Source: G965232465 sp965232465 (GTDB lineage: Bacteria > Pseudomonadota > Alphaproteobacteria > JAQWUY01). Taken from it: a stretch of DNA of 64,000 bases. This document shows positions 15,319-24,163 of this stretch, one piece after another (positions within the stretch are counted from its first letter, which is position 1; each line of letters begins with the position of its first letter). The notes beneath the pieces are model-generated. The model did not search any database. It was not told the origin of the DNA and worked only from the letters and a program-made list of their open reading frames with translations. The DNA is taken from contig OZ246977.1 in the NCBI GenBank assembly GCA_965232465.1, forward strand, positions 992,001 through 1,056,000. The letters are read 5' to 3'. Both the position numbers and the translations under genes were made by a program.

Positions 15319-16254
15319 TTATTCACCCTCCAACAACCGTTGGGCGTCTAGGGCGGATTGGCATCCCATGGCGGCGGCTGTTATGGCTTGGCGGTATACT
15401 TTGTCGGACACATCACCGGCGGCGAATACGCCTTTTATGTTGGTGGTGGTGGTGCCTGATTTTACATCAATGTATCCGTGCTCATCCATGTGAATACCTG
15501 TGCCTTTGAATATGTGGGTGGCGGGGCTGTGTCCTATGGCAATAAAAACGCCTGTTACCGCCAATTGTTTGTCCGCATCGCCTGTGGTCGATTTTAATCT
15601 GATACCATGTACCCCCATATCATCTCCCAAGATTTCATCCACCTGTCGATTCCATTCGATTTTTACATTGCTTAATGCCCGTAACCTATCCGCTAAAATC
15701 GGCTCACACCGCAGGCGGTCCCGCCGGTGGACAAGGGTTACCGATTTGCAAATTCCCGCCAAATATAATGCTTCTTCCACCGCTGTGTTGCCCCCGCCGA
15801 TAACGCATACGGCTTCATTATGAAAGAAAAACCCATCACAAGTGGCACAGGCGGATACGCCCCTGCCCATATATTGTTGTTCCGATTCGATACCCAACCA
15901 TTTGGCTTGGGCACCGGTGGCAATAATGACCGTATCGGCAATATACATATTCCTATTTTGTCCAGTGCAAACAAAAGGACGATTCGTAAAATCGACTTTG
16001 GTTATCGTATCGGTAATGATTGTTGTACCCACAGTACTGGCTTGTTGTTGCATTTGTTGCATCAGCCATGGTCCTTGAATGGTATCGGCAAAGCCCGGAT
16101 AATTTTCCACATCGGTGGTAATGGTTAGCTGACCCCCTTGTTGTAACCCCGCCACCAATACAGGGTTTAAATTCGCCCGTGCCGCATAAATCCCCGCCGT
16201 ATATCCCGCCGGACCAGAACCGATAATAAGTACTTTTGTTTTTATATCTGCCAT
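15319..16254 (-). CDS. trxB: Thioredoxin reductase
   Basis: Low-molecular-weight thioredoxin reductase: NADPH to FAD to an active-site disulfide to thioredoxin, in the cytoplasm. The 311 residues show the FAD motif GSGPAGYTAGIYAAR (12-26), the redox pair Cys136-Ala-Thr-Cys139 followed by D, the NADPH motif GGGNTAVEEALYL with HRRDRLR, and the C-terminal GVFAAGDV. Start chosen at MADIKTKV, just after the folA stop; the longer frame would overlap folA. In the same transcript as thyA and folA, all three linked to redox or folate-dependent nucleotide supply. Confidence 0.96.
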   Translation of the reverse strand: MADIKTKVLIIGSGPAGYTAGIYAARANLNPVLVAGLQQGGQLTITTDVENYPGFADTIQGPWLMQQMQQQASTVGTTIITDTITKVDFTNRPFVCTGQNRNMYIADTVIIATGAQAKWLGIESEQQYMGRGVSACATCDGFFFHNEAVCVIGGGNTAVEEALYLAGICKSVTLVHRRDRLRCEPILADRLRALSNVKIEWNRQVDEILGDDMGVHGIRLKSTTGDADKQLAVTGVFIAIGHSPATHIFKGTGIHMDEHGYIDVKSGTTTTNIKGVFAAGDVSDKVYRQAITAAAMGCQSALDAQRLLEGE

Positions 16255-16261
16255 GTGCTTT

Positions 16262-16744
16262 TTAAACCCTTTTTTTATATACCACAAAGCGATATGTAAT
16301 GTTGTTTTCTGTTTTATCCTCTGATACGGAATGTTTGTACCATGTGTCCGGGTCTATGTCTGGAAATACAGTGTCCCCCTCGATTGTTATATCCACCTCA
16401 GTAATGTACAGCGTATCCGCCATATGTAAGGTTTGGGCGTATATATCCCCTCCGCCAATTATAAAAATATCTTCCATATTTTCAGCATATCCGAAGGCGG
16501 ATTCGATGTTATCCACTACTATAACCCCATTCGTTATCCGGTTTTGGTCATGAGTTATAACAATGTTCTTCCGACCTTTTAAGGGTTGTCCAATACTATC
16601 GAAAGTCTTTCGACCCATAATAATGGGCTTCCCCATAGTTATTTTTTTAAAATATGCAAAATCCGATGGCAAATGCCACAACATTCGATTATTCCCGCCA
16701 ATAACCCGATTTTGTGCTATGGCGGCTATTAAACTGATACCCAT
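16262..16744 (-). CDS. folA: Dihydrofolate reductase
   Basis: Reduces dihydrofolate to tetrahydrofolate with NADPH, replenishing the folate oxidised by ThyA. The 160-residue protein has the family's N-terminal ISLIAAIAQNRVIGGNNRMLWHLPSDF, with the acidic active-site Asp in the PSDF block, MGRKTFDSIG, and IIGGGDIYAQTL for cofactor binding. The ATG shares a base with the thyA stop (TAATG), so the two are translationally coupled. This is the usual thyA-folA pairing. Confidence 0.97.
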   Translation of the reverse strand: MGISLIAAIAQNRVIGGNNRMLWHLPSDFAYFKKITMGKPIIMGRKTFDSIGQPLKGRKNIVITHDQNRITNGVIVVDNIESAFGYAENMEDIFIIGGGDIYAQTLHMADTLYITEVDITIEGDTVFPDIDPDTWYKHSVSEDKTENNITYRFVVYKKRV

Positions 16745-17538
16745 TATACGGATACCTCAGCGGCTATGTGGGGGTGGGGGGTGTATCCGATAAGTTCAAA
16801 ATCTTCGTATGTAAAATCGAAAATATCCGTGATTTCCGGGTTTAATATCATGTTTGGTAACATATGTGGGGTACGGGTTAATTGTAATCGGGCTTGGTTA
16901 AAATGATTGCTGTACACATGGGCATCGCCCAAGGTATGGACAAAATCCCCCAATTTTAAACCGCACACTTGGGCTATCATCATCGTTAATAAAGCATACG
17001 AAGCAATGTTAAAAGGCACCCCCAAAAATACATCAGCGGAGCGTTGATATAATTGACAGGACAATTTCCCATCCGCCACATAAAATTGAAACAGGCAATG
17101 ACATGGGGGCAATGCCATATGGTTCAGGTCCGCCACATTCCATGCACTCACCAACAGCCTGCGGGAATCGGGATTATTTTTAATATCTCGTATCAGATTT
17201 TTAATTTGGTCGATATGCGTACCATCTGGGCATCCCCATGATCGCCATTGCTTGCCATATATGGGACCTAGATCCCCATGCACATCCGCCCATGCGTTCC
17301 AGATTCGCACGCCATTATGTTGCAGGTATTTTATATTGGTATCCCCATTTAAAAACCATAAAAGTTCGTGAATAATCGATTTTAAGTGTATTTTTTTGGT
17401 GGTTACACAGGGAAAACCAAGGGTTAAATGAAATCGCATCTGGTATCCAAAAACCGACCGTGTCCCCATGCCTGTGCGGTCCGATTTATCGGTGCCATTA
17501 TCCATAATATGTTGCAAAAGGTCTAAGTATTGTTGCAT
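16744..17538 (-). CDS. thyA: Thymidylate synthase (ThyA)
   Basis: Folate-dependent methylation of dUMP to dTMP. The protein is 264 residues, the same length as the E. coli enzyme. The catalytic Cys is in ALPPCHCLFQFYV, the dUMP-phosphate site in QRSADVFLGVPFNIASYALL, and the arginine block in NNPDSRRLLVSAWN. The C-terminal HPHIAAEVSV is complete. Start chosen at MQQYLDLLQ, which gives the standard N-terminus; the upstream extension is A/T-rich and untypical. First gene of the thyA-folA-trxB transcript, diverging from tmRNA. Confidence 0.97.
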   Translation of the reverse strand: MQQYLDLLQHIMDNGTDKSDRTGMGTRSVFGYQMRFHLTLGFPCVTTKKIHLKSIIHELLWFLNGDTNIKYLQHNGVRIWNAWADVHGDLGPIYGKQWRSWGCPDGTHIDQIKNLIRDIKNNPDSRRLLVSAWNVADLNHMALPPCHCLFQFYVADGKLSCQLYQRSADVFLGVPFNIASYALLTMMIAQVCGLKLGDFVHTLGDAHVYSNHFNQARLQLTRTPHMLPNMILNPEITDIFDFTYEDFELIGYTPHPHIAAEVSV

Positions 17539-17605
17539 GCGATATGGTATTTCTTTATGTATATATTTAAAATATAAAAATATCATATATTTTGCAAATT
17601 GCATA

Positions 17606-17634
17606 TTGAAATTTTATTTTATTTCCATTATAAT
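17606..17634 (+). promoter_or_regulatory. Sigma-70-type promoter of tmRNA
   Basis: -35 TTGAAA at 17606-17611 and -10 TATAAT at 17629-17634 with an ideal 17-bp spacer. Transcription would start around 17640, at the start of the tmRNA acceptor segment. Confidence 0.8.
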
Positions 17635-17639
17635 AAGGG

Positions 17640-17936
17640 CAATGGTGCTAAACCACTATGTGGAATAGTCGTATTGGACCCCGGGGCGGTACCGGGCGTC
17701 TCCACCAATTATGGGGACGAAATAGGATCGACAAGCGCAGTAAAGGCATGTGTGGGTACCCGCTGAGACACGGTGTTATCGTTCAAACTTAAATAAATGC
17801 AAACGACAACGAAGAGTTGGTTGCAGTAGCTGCCTGATGGCATCTGTGCAACACCGTTAGAATTTATTCTATGGATTCCTGGGCTTTAACTACGCTCAGG
17901 TGGGGTCTTTGGGGGTCCTAGCAACAGAATCCCCCT
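17640..17936 (+). ncRNA. ssrA: Transfer-messenger RNA, circularly permuted two-piece form
   Basis: The alphaproteobacterial permuted tmRNA, which rescues stalled ribosomes and tags their products for proteolysis. The acceptor piece comes first: T-arm GGACCCCGGGGCGGTACCGG, then CGTCTCCACCA ending at 17707. A spacer of five bases (ATTAT) follows, then the coding piece beginning GGGGACGAAATAGGATCGAC at 17713. The acceptor stem GGGGACG/CGTCTCC pairs fully and has the G3-U70 wobble required for alanine charging. The tag frame is 17799-17837 and reads ANDNEELVAVAA, stop TGA. The 3' end is a GGGGG/CCCCC helix (17911-17935). Ends are estimates. Confidence 0.93.
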
Positions 17937-18098
17937 TATATAACTTGTAATATAATCGGTTTAAGCACATGTTTTAAAGGGTTATCATTGCATTGGCATA
18001 TGTTGCGATACCTTAAAATATACATGTGGGAATATATATGCGGTTTTGCGTATTGGTATTTTGGGGATAGCTTTATATGTAAAAACAGGGGGCGTATT

Positions 18099-18557
18099 AT
18101 GTCAGACCACATCGGATATGGGGAACTTATTGAAGGGGCAATGCTCAGCGTTGCAAGGAGGGCGTTAAGTTTTGTCCAAAACAATGGTTTACCATATGAA
18201 CATCATTTTTATATTACCTTTTTAACAGAAACCGAAGGGGTACAAATTCCAGATTTTTTAAGACAAGCACATCCATACGAAATGACCATTGTTTTACAAA
18301 ATCAGTTTTGGAACTTGGTGGTTACCGATACGGATTTTAGCGTCGATTTAAGTTTCCGTAAAAAACGCCATACCTTAAAAGTCCCCTTTGATAGCTTGGT
18401 TTCATTTAACGATCCGTCTGTGCAATTCAGCTTGCACTTTAACACCATAGTAGACAAAGAGTCTTCGACCAAAGAAGCAGTTGAAGAGGATACCCAACAG
18501 GCAGAGATCATAAGCCTCGACGCCTTTCGTAAAAACAAAAATATTGAAAGTGAATAA
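18099..18557 (+). CDS. sspB: SspB, ClpXP adaptor for ssrA-tagged proteins
   Basis: A 152-residue alphaproteobacterial SspB. It binds the tmRNA tag and hands tagged proteins to ClpXP. Family blocks are LPYEHHFYITFLTETEGV, HPYEMTIVLQNQFWNLVV, the beta-rich FSVDLSFRKKRHTLKVPFDSLVSFNDPSVQFSLHF, and the basic C-terminal tail ISLDAFRKNK, corresponding to the ClpX-binding tail. Start at 18099 is set by AGGGGG eight bases upstream and by family length; the frame extends upstream without merit. It follows the tmRNA gene by about 160 bases. fumC follows after six bases. Confidence 0.93.
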   Translation: MSDHIGYGELIEGAMLSVARRALSFVQNNGLPYEHHFYITFLTETEGVQIPDFLRQAHPYEMTIVLQNQFWNLVVTDTDFSVDLSFRKKRHTLKVPFDSLVSFNDPSVQFSLHFNTIVDKESSTKEAVEEDTQQAEIISLDAFRKNKNIESE

Positions 18558-18563
18558 TAAAAT

Positions 18564-19955
18564 ATGACAAAATACCGTGTTGAAACCGACACTATGGGGG
18601 AAATGCAGGTACCGGTGGGTAAATATTGGGGGGCACAGACCGCCCGAAGCTTACAAAATTTTAAAATCGGCGGGGAAACCATGCCCAAGCCGTTGGTAAA
18701 AGCACTGGGTATTTTAAAGAAAAATGCGGCGATTACAAACCGTGATATGGGATTTTTGGATAACAAAATTGCCACCGCCCTTATCGAAGCTGCCGACGAA
18801 GTGATTAAGGGGACACTGGATGCACATTTTCCTCTGGTGGTATGGCAAACCGGATCGGGCACACAAACCAATATGAATGCTAACGAAGTTATTGCCAATC
18901 GTGCCATTGAAATTTTGGGTGGGGACATTGGGGCGAAATCGCCTGTCCACCCGAACGACCATGTGAATATGGGGCAATCTTCGAATGATACTTTCCCCAC
19001 CGCTGTCAGCATTGCGGTGGCGTTGGAACTGAGCCATATGTTGATACCAGCGTTGCAACATCTACAATCCGCATTACAGAAAAAATCCGATGCGTTTAAG
19101 AATATTATTAAAATCGGGCGTACCCACACCCAAGATGCTACGCCGATTACTTTGGGACAAGAATTTTCTGGATATGTACATCAGGTCAAAAATGCCATTG
19201 CCCGCATACATGCGGTCTTGCCCCGGGCATTGGAATTGGCACAGGGGGGGACGGCGGTCGGCACGGGCTTAAATTCCCATGTGGGCTTTGCGGAAAATTT
19301 TGCCGATAATGTGGCAAAGGAAACCGGGCTGGCGTTTGTAACCGCCCCCAACAAATTCGAAGCCTTGGCGGCAAATGATGCTATGGTTGAGGTGGCGGGG
19401 GCGTTAAATGTAATTGCCACATCATTTATGAAAATTGCCAATGATATTCGATTTTTGGGATCTGGTCCCCGGTCTGGATTGGGGGAAATTGCATTGCCCG
19501 CCAATGAACCGGGATCTTCCATTATGCCGGGAAAAGTGAATCCGACCCAGTGTGAAAGCCTAACCATGATTGCATGCCAAGTTATGGGCAATGCGGTGTC
19601 GGTATCAATTGGGGGCAGTAATGGACATTTTGAATTAAATGTGTTCCGCCCCATGATTGCATATAATGTGTTGCAATCGATTACGCTATTGACCGATGGT
19701 GCCATATCGTTTGCGGATAATTGTGTGGTGGGGATTACGGCAAACACGGATACCATTCAAAACTTAATGGAACAATCGTTAATGTTGGTAACCGCCCTTA
19801 ATCCGCATATTGGCTATGATAATGCGGCATTGATTGCCAAAACCGCCCACAAAAATAATTCTACATTAAAACAAACGGCGGTGGAATTGGGGCTGTTAAC
19901 CGAACAACAATTTGATGCATGGGTAAAACCGGAACAAATGATTGCCCCCAAATAA
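18564..19955 (+). CDS. fumC: Fumarate hydratase class II
   Basis: Oxygen-stable, iron-free fumarase of the TCA cycle, interconverting fumarate and malate. The 463-residue protein has the N-terminal RVETDTMGEMQVPVGKYWGAQTARS, the substrate blocks GSGTQTNMNANEV and GRTHTQDATPI, and the superfamily signature GSSIMPGKVNPTQCE. It follows sspB by six bases. A fair -10 (TATAAT, 19993-19998) for the next gene lies beyond its end. Confidence 0.97.
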   Translation: MTKYRVETDTMGEMQVPVGKYWGAQTARSLQNFKIGGETMPKPLVKALGILKKNAAITNRDMGFLDNKIATALIEAADEVIKGTLDAHFPLVVWQTGSGTQTNMNANEVIANRAIEILGGDIGAKSPVHPNDHVNMGQSSNDTFPTAVSIAVALELSHMLIPALQHLQSALQKKSDAFKNIIKIGRTHTQDATPITLGQEFSGYVHQVKNAIARIHAVLPRALELAQGGTAVGTGLNSHVGFAENFADNVAKETGLAFVTAPNKFEALAANDAMVEVAGALNVIATSFMKIANDIRFLGSGPRSGLGEIALPANEPGSSIMPGKVNPTQCESLTMIACQVMGNAVSVSIGGSNGHFELNVFRPMIAYNVLQSITLLTDGAISFADNCVVGITANTDTIQNLMEQSLMLVTALNPHIGYDNAALIAKTAHKNNSTLKQTAVELGLLTEQQFDAWVKPEQMIAPK

Positions 19956-20033
19956 ATTGATTTAAATCATATACAACAGTGGTTTTTATGTGTATAATAG
20001 GAACATATTTAATGACAGAAAGGATAGCACAAA

Positions 20034-20420
20034 ATGGCTTTTTCAGCAACGATTATTAAAGAAATGTTAAACAAAGTGGGCATTAAAAAATTTCTTGATG
20101 GACACGCCACAGAAACAGAATTTTATACAAAATGGTACTGGATGTATGCATCCGTTGGTCAAGTGACCAAGGATTTAAAACTATACGATATAAATGGCAC
20201 CAATGCAAATGGCGATACCCCCTTAATGACGGCGATTAAATGTAAACGTAATATTATGGTATTAAATACTTTAATGACCTTTGGTGCGGATGTAAATATC
20301 AAAAACAAACAAGGGAAAACCGCCCTTGATTTGATAAAAACCACATACAAATGGCGTAAAAGTGTATTGTATTATGGGGATTATGATATTGTCAAAACCA
20401 TCGCCGATAAAACGACCTAA
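20034..20420 (+). CDS. Small ankyrin-repeat protein
   Basis: A 128-residue cytoplasmic protein with about two ankyrin repeats: TNANGDTPLMTAIKCKRNIMVLNTLMTFGADVNIKNKQGKTALDLIK. The first third is unlike any domain I know. There is no signal peptide, unlike the large ankyrin gene at 11826. A good ribosome binding site (AAAGGA) lies 8 bases before the ATG. A -10-like TATAAT at 19993 suggests its own promoter. The partner is unknown. It ends six bases from convergent hisI. Confidence 0.75.
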   Translation: MAFSATIIKEMLNKVGIKKFLDGHATETEFYTKWYWMYASVGQVTKDLKLYDINGTNANGDTPLMTAIKCKRNIMVLNTLMTFGADVNIKNKQGKTALDLIKTTYKWRKSVLYYGDYDIVKTIADKTT

Positions 20421-20426
20421 TATTTT

Positions 20427-20810
20427 TTATACTTTGTAAACTTGTTTTGCGTCAAACGCCTGTTTTGTGGCATTTTGGCACAGGGTGTGCATGTTTTTCA
20501 CATCCCAATAAAAACAGCTGACATATCCATTGTGGCATGCCCCTTGTTGGGTGAGGCGGACTTGTAATAACAAACAATCTTGGTCACAATCCGTGCTGAT
20601 ATTAACAATTTTTTGCGTTCTGCCAGAAGTCGCCCCCTTGTGCCACAGCTGTTGACGGCTGCGGCTAAAATATACCGCTTCGCCTAATTCGAGGGTTTTT
20701 GCCAAGCTGTCCGCATTCATATATGCCACCATTAAAATCTGGTGACTGTCCGCATCTTGTGCAACGGCGGTTATAAGACCATTTTCATCAAATTTTGGGG
20801 TAAATTTCAT
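20427..20810 (-). CDS. hisI: Phosphoribosyl-AMP cyclohydrolase
   Basis: Third step of histidine biosynthesis, opening the adenine ring of phosphoribosyl-AMP. The 127-residue single-domain form has the motifs VAYMNADSLAKTLELGEAVYFSRSRQQLWHKG, TSGRTQ, the Mg/Zn-binding DCDQDC and the Cys/His site GACHNGYVSCFYW. No other his genes are in the window. Divergent from the glutathione reductase gene across a palindrome-rich gap. Confidence 0.95.
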   Translation of the reverse strand: MKFTPKFDENGLITAVAQDADSHQILMVAYMNADSLAKTLELGEAVYFSRSRQQLWHKGATSGRTQKIVNISTDCDQDCLLLQVRLTQQGACHNGYVSCFYWDVKNMHTLCQNATKQAFDAKQVYKV

Positions 20811-20855
20811 TGTCTTTCCTTAAAATTTATTTGTATTTTGTACCGAAAGTATTGT

Positions 20856-20879
20856 ACAGTATTTACAGGATACTGTAAA
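20856..20879. promoter_or_regulatory. Candidate operator between hisI and glutathione reductase
   Basis: Two overlapping inverted repeats: ACAGTAT-N7-ATACTGT at 20856-20876 and TTTACAG-GATA-CTGTAAA at 20862-20879. They lie in the 91-base divergent gap, 23 bases before the gor start. The symmetry suggests a dimeric regulator site; which regulator is unknown. Confidence 0.4.
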
Positions 20880-20901
20880 ATACTTTAATGAAAGCATATT
20901 T

Positions 20902-22266
20902 ATGACAAACACATACGATTTTGATTTATTGGTAATCGGTGCCGGTTCTGGGGGGGCACGGGCGGCACGAATGGCGGCAGAACTCGGTTTAAAGGTGGCG
21001 GTTGTCGAAGATGGCATGTTCGGTGGAACTTGTGTCAATGTGGGCTGTGTGCCGAAAAAATTATTTGCCTATGGGGGGGAATATGCCCTTGCCATACGGG
21101 ATGCCAAGGCATATGGGTGGCAAACGGATACCCCTGTATTTGATTGGCAAACTATGCGTACCAACAAAGATGCTATTGTCAATCGTATCAATGGTAAAAT
21201 CGTCGAAATTTTATCAAACAGTGGCGTACAAGTGATAAACGGACGGGCAAAAATTATCGCCCCACATAGCGTTATGGTGCACGATTCGCAAACCTATACA
21301 GCACAGCGGATTTTGATTGCCGTTGGCGGGACGCCATATTTGCCCAATATCAAAGGTATCGAGCATGCGGCGACTTCTTATGATGCGTTTTATCTGGATA
21401 CCCTGCCCAAACGGGCGGTGGTGGTCGGCAGTGGCTATATCGCCGTGGAATTTGCCAGCATATTCCATAACATGGGGGTACAGACGGATTTAATAGTACG
21501 AAAACACACCACTATGCGGTTTTTGGATGCGGATATATCCGAATTTGCCACCGCACAAATACAACAAAATGGGGTGCAAGTGCATCTTAAAACAAAAATT
21601 ACAGAAATACAAAAGACCGATACAGAATATGTATGTTATACCCATACGGGGGATCAAATCGCAACGGATTTTGTGTTATATGCGGTGGGACGGGTGCCAA
21701 ATGTGAAAAATTTGGGGTTAAAAAATGCCGGGGTTACGGTCACCGACAAGGGGGCAATCCCTGTTAATCAGGATTTTGCCACCAATATACCGCACATGTA
21801 CGCCATTGGTGATGTTATCGACAGGGTGCAACTCACCCCTGTTGCCCTGCAAGAAGCGATGACTTTTATTAATCGTGTATATGGGGATAAAACGGCGGTG
21901 ATGGAATATGCCAATATTCCAACGGCGGTATTTTCCACCCCCAATGTGGCAATGGTGGGCTTAACCGAACAACAAGCTCGGCACCAAGGATATGAATATG
22001 ACATATACCGTACCACATTTGGCGGATTAAAAAATGATATGGCGGGCAATCCTTTAAAAACCATGATGAAATTGGTTGTTGACACAAAAACCGACCGTGT
22101 GTTGGGGGTACACATGGTGGGCGACCATGCGGGGGAAATTATCCAAGGATTCGCCGTTGCCGTGAAATCAGGGGTAACCAAAACCGATTTTGACAATACT
22201 ATTGGCATTCACCCCACCACCGCAGAAGAATTTGTTACCATGCGTACGCCCATACAAAAAAATTAG
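20902..22266 (+). CDS. gor: Glutathione-disulfide reductase
   Basis: NADPH-dependent flavoprotein reducing glutathione disulfide. The 454 residues have FAD motif GAGSGGARAARMAAELG, the redox active site GGTCVNVGCVPKK, the NADPH motif GSGYIAVEFASIF, an FAD motif AIGDVIDRVQLTPVALQ and the C-terminal HPTTAEEFVT with the catalytic His. RKHTTMRFLD after the Rossmann motif supplies the basic residues that favour NADPH. Alone on its strand. Confidence 0.93.
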   Translation: MTNTYDFDLLVIGAGSGGARAARMAAELGLKVAVVEDGMFGGTCVNVGCVPKKLFAYGGEYALAIRDAKAYGWQTDTPVFDWQTMRTNKDAIVNRINGKIVEILSNSGVQVINGRAKIIAPHSVMVHDSQTYTAQRILIAVGGTPYLPNIKGIEHAATSYDAFYLDTLPKRAVVVGSGYIAVEFASIFHNMGVQTDLIVRKHTTMRFLDADISEFATAQIQQNGVQVHLKTKITEIQKTDTEYVCYTHTGDQIATDFVLYAVGRVPNVKNLGLKNAGVTVTDKGAIPVNQDFATNIPHMYAIGDVIDRVQLTPVALQEAMTFINRVYGDKTAVMEYANIPTAVFSTPNVAMVGLTEQQARHQGYEYDIYRTTFGGLKNDMAGNPLKTMMKLVVDTKTDRVLGVHMVGDHAGEIIQGFAVAVKSGVTKTDFDNTIGIHPTTAEEFVTMRTPIQKN

Positions 22267-22340
22267 GGGGAGGTAACAATACATATTTACCCCCATATCA
22301 TATAATAATCTGGGATAAAAATAGTATTTTTTAAAGATTT

Positions 22341-22808
22341 TTATATGGGTAAATTCCCCACTGACTTTTGTTGTCTGACACACAGATTAGACCGAATACT
22401 CGATACATCCGGGGCGGTCATCAGGGTTTCTTTTAAAAAATGCCGATATGTTGTCCAATCGGGGGCGATGATGCGTAAAATAAAATCATTTTCCCCTGAA
22501 ATTATATAACTTTCCCGTATCATATCACATGTGTCAATCAATGCACAAAAATTGTCTATGGCATCTTTTGTCTGTGATTTTAAGCGTACAAACGCAAATA
22601 CCATAACGGAAAAGCCACATTTTTCTTCGTTGATATGGGTGGTATATCGGGTAATATACCCGTGTGTTTCCAGCAATTTTACCCGCCGTAAACAGGGCGG
22701 TTGTGATAAACCAACGGTTTTTGCCAATTCTGCATTGGTTATACGGCTGTTATGTTGCAACAGGCTCAGAATATGTAAGTCTGTGGTATCGAGAGTATAT
22801 CTTTCCAT
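22341..22808 (-). CDS. Lrp/AsnC-family transcriptional regulator
   Basis: A 155-residue Lrp-type regulator: an N-terminal winged helix-turn-helix (LLQHNSRITNAELAKTVGLSQPPCLRRVKLLETHGYI, about 15-52) and a C-terminal RAM/ligand domain with the SGENDFILRI core at about 103-112. These proteins respond to amino acids. Its target is not evident: the neighbours are glutathione reductase (convergent) and the ribosomal operon leader (divergent). Confidence 0.9.
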   Translation of the reverse strand: MERYTLDTTDLHILSLLQHNSRITNAELAKTVGLSQPPCLRRVKLLETHGYITRYTTHINEEKCGFSVMVFAFVRLKSQTKDAIDNFCALIDTCDMIRESYIISGENDFILRIIAPDWTTYRHFLKETLMTAPDVSSIRSNLCVRQQKSVGNLPI

Positions 22809-22942
22809 AGCTGCATTATAATATATTCCCTTGATAATGAAAACCCAAAAAAACCATGTACCTACCCCATGTACCTAATGTGTGTGTTTCCCCCCACTTC
22901 GATGTTTATAGATTATAATTTGTAAAGATGTAATTTTTTACT

Positions 22943-23199
22943 TGACTCTTGACCAGAAAAAGTATATTTAAGCATACACATAACACAGCGTATGGCAATA
23001 TTTTATTTTGCAAGCCTTGATAAATCAAGGCTTTTATTGATTTTTATAGCACATAGAATCGAATACAAAATTTTTTGTTATGGGCTGATTGTAGACCGCG
23101 AATATATGGGGATTCCTTATTATTCGTCGGCATAGGATACGACGATAAGGTTATTTTTGACTAGGTATGGCGTATCACATGGCGGCATGATAACGATAT
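22943..23199 (+). promoter_or_regulatory. Leader of the str ribosomal operon
   Basis: A TTGACT with TATTTA 17 bases on (near 22943-22971) is a fair promoter. Downstream is a perfect 9-bp hairpin (AAGCCTTGA/TCAAGGCTT, 23012-23033) running into TTTTATTGATTTTT, which has the form of an intrinsic terminator. A second imperfect hairpin, CCTTAT...CGTCG/CGACGATAAGG, lies near 23117-23150. A terminator about 220 bases before rpsL suggests attenuation or readthrough control. No tRNA or ORF is seen in the 22809-23257 gap. Confidence 0.5.
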
Positions 23200-23257
23200 A
23201 CTGTTGGCTTCGTGTGTTTTTTGGATTTTAATTTGGATAACAGGCGAAGGAAAAAAT

Positions 23258-23629
23258 ATGCCAACGATTAACCAACTTATTCGCAAAGGGCGAAAAAACA
23301 AAGTCAAACGGACAAAAGTGCCGCATCTTGAATCATGCCCCCAACGCCGTGGCGTATGTACCCGTGTGTATACAACAACCCCGAAAAAACCGAATTCCGC
23401 ATTGCGTAAAGTTGCCCGTGTGCGTTTGACCAGTGGTTATGAAGTAACCAGCTATATCGGCGGTGAAGGTCATAATCTGCAAGAACACTCTGTAATTTTG
23501 GTGCGCGGCGGTCGTGTAAAAGATTTGCCCGGTGTGCGGTATCATACAGTGCGGGGTGCCTTGGATACCCAAGGGGTAAAAGCCCGCCGTCAACGCCGTT
23601 CTAAGTATGGGGCAAAACGCCCGAAATAA
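23258..23629 (+). CDS. rpsL: Ribosomal protein S12
   Basis: Decoding-site protein of the 30S subunit, 123 residues, the normal length. The conserved TTPKKPNSALRK loop has the Lys typical of streptomycin-sensitive ribosomes, and the modified-Asp region GVRYHTVRGALD is present. Start at MPTINQL set by homology and by a GAAGGA ribosome binding site; the frame extends 18 codons upstream without support. First gene of the str operon. Confidence 0.97.
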   Translation: MPTINQLIRKGRKNKVKRTKVPHLESCPQRRGVCTRVYTTTPKKPNSALRKVARVRLTSGYEVTSYIGGEGHNLQEHSVILVRGGRVKDLPGVRYHTVRGALDTQGVKARRQRRSKYGAKRPK

Positions 23630-23650
23630 TTTTAAAGAGGTAACTATATC

Positions 23651-24121
23651 ATGTCAAGACGACACAGTGCGGAAAAACGCAAAATATTACCAGATGCCAA
23701 ATATGGGGATGTGGTTGTATCAAAATTTATCAATGCTATTATGGTCAGGGGTAAAAAATCTTTGGCAGAAAAAATCGTTTATGGTGCTTTTGATATTATC
23801 GAGGCAAAAACCAAAAAAGATGCGGTGGAATTTTTCCGTGATGCGTTGCAAAACATCAAACCAGACCTAGAAGTGCGGTCCCGTCGTGTGGGGGGGGCAA
23901 CATATCAAGTGCCTGTGGAAGTACGGGTCGATCGTGCCCAAGCATTGGCATTCCGCTGGTTGATTGAGGCTTCTCGTAAACGATCTGAGAAAACTATGGT
24001 GGCACGGCTGTCTGCGGAATTGTTGGATGCGTCCGAATCCCGTGGGGCTTCCGTGAAAAAACGTGAAGATACACACAAAATGGCGGAAGCAAACCGGGCG
24101 TTTGCACACTACCGTTGGTAA
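23651..24121 (+). CDS. rpsG: Ribosomal protein S7
   Basis: Primary 16S rRNA-binding protein that nucleates the 30S head. It has 156 residues with the N-terminal MSRRHSAEKRKILPDAKYGD, the RRVGGATYQVPVEVR hairpin and the C-terminal AHYRW. In E. coli S7 also represses this operon; whether it does so here is not visible. It has a ribosome binding site AAAGAGG. fusA follows. Confidence 0.97.
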   Translation: MSRRHSAEKRKILPDAKYGDVVVSKFINAIMVRGKKSLAEKIVYGAFDIIEAKTKKDAVEFFRDALQNIKPDLEVRSRRVGGATYQVPVEVRVDRAQALAFRWLIEASRKRSEKTMVARLSAELLDASESRGASVKKREDTHKMAEANRAFAHYRW

Positions 24122-24163
24122 TTTGAAACTTTTGATAAAATTTTAATATTAGGAATATAAAAA

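Noticed and set aside
18302..19129. 275-residue minus-strand frame
   Set aside because: It lies wholly antisense to sspB and fumC, both strongly supported by homology.
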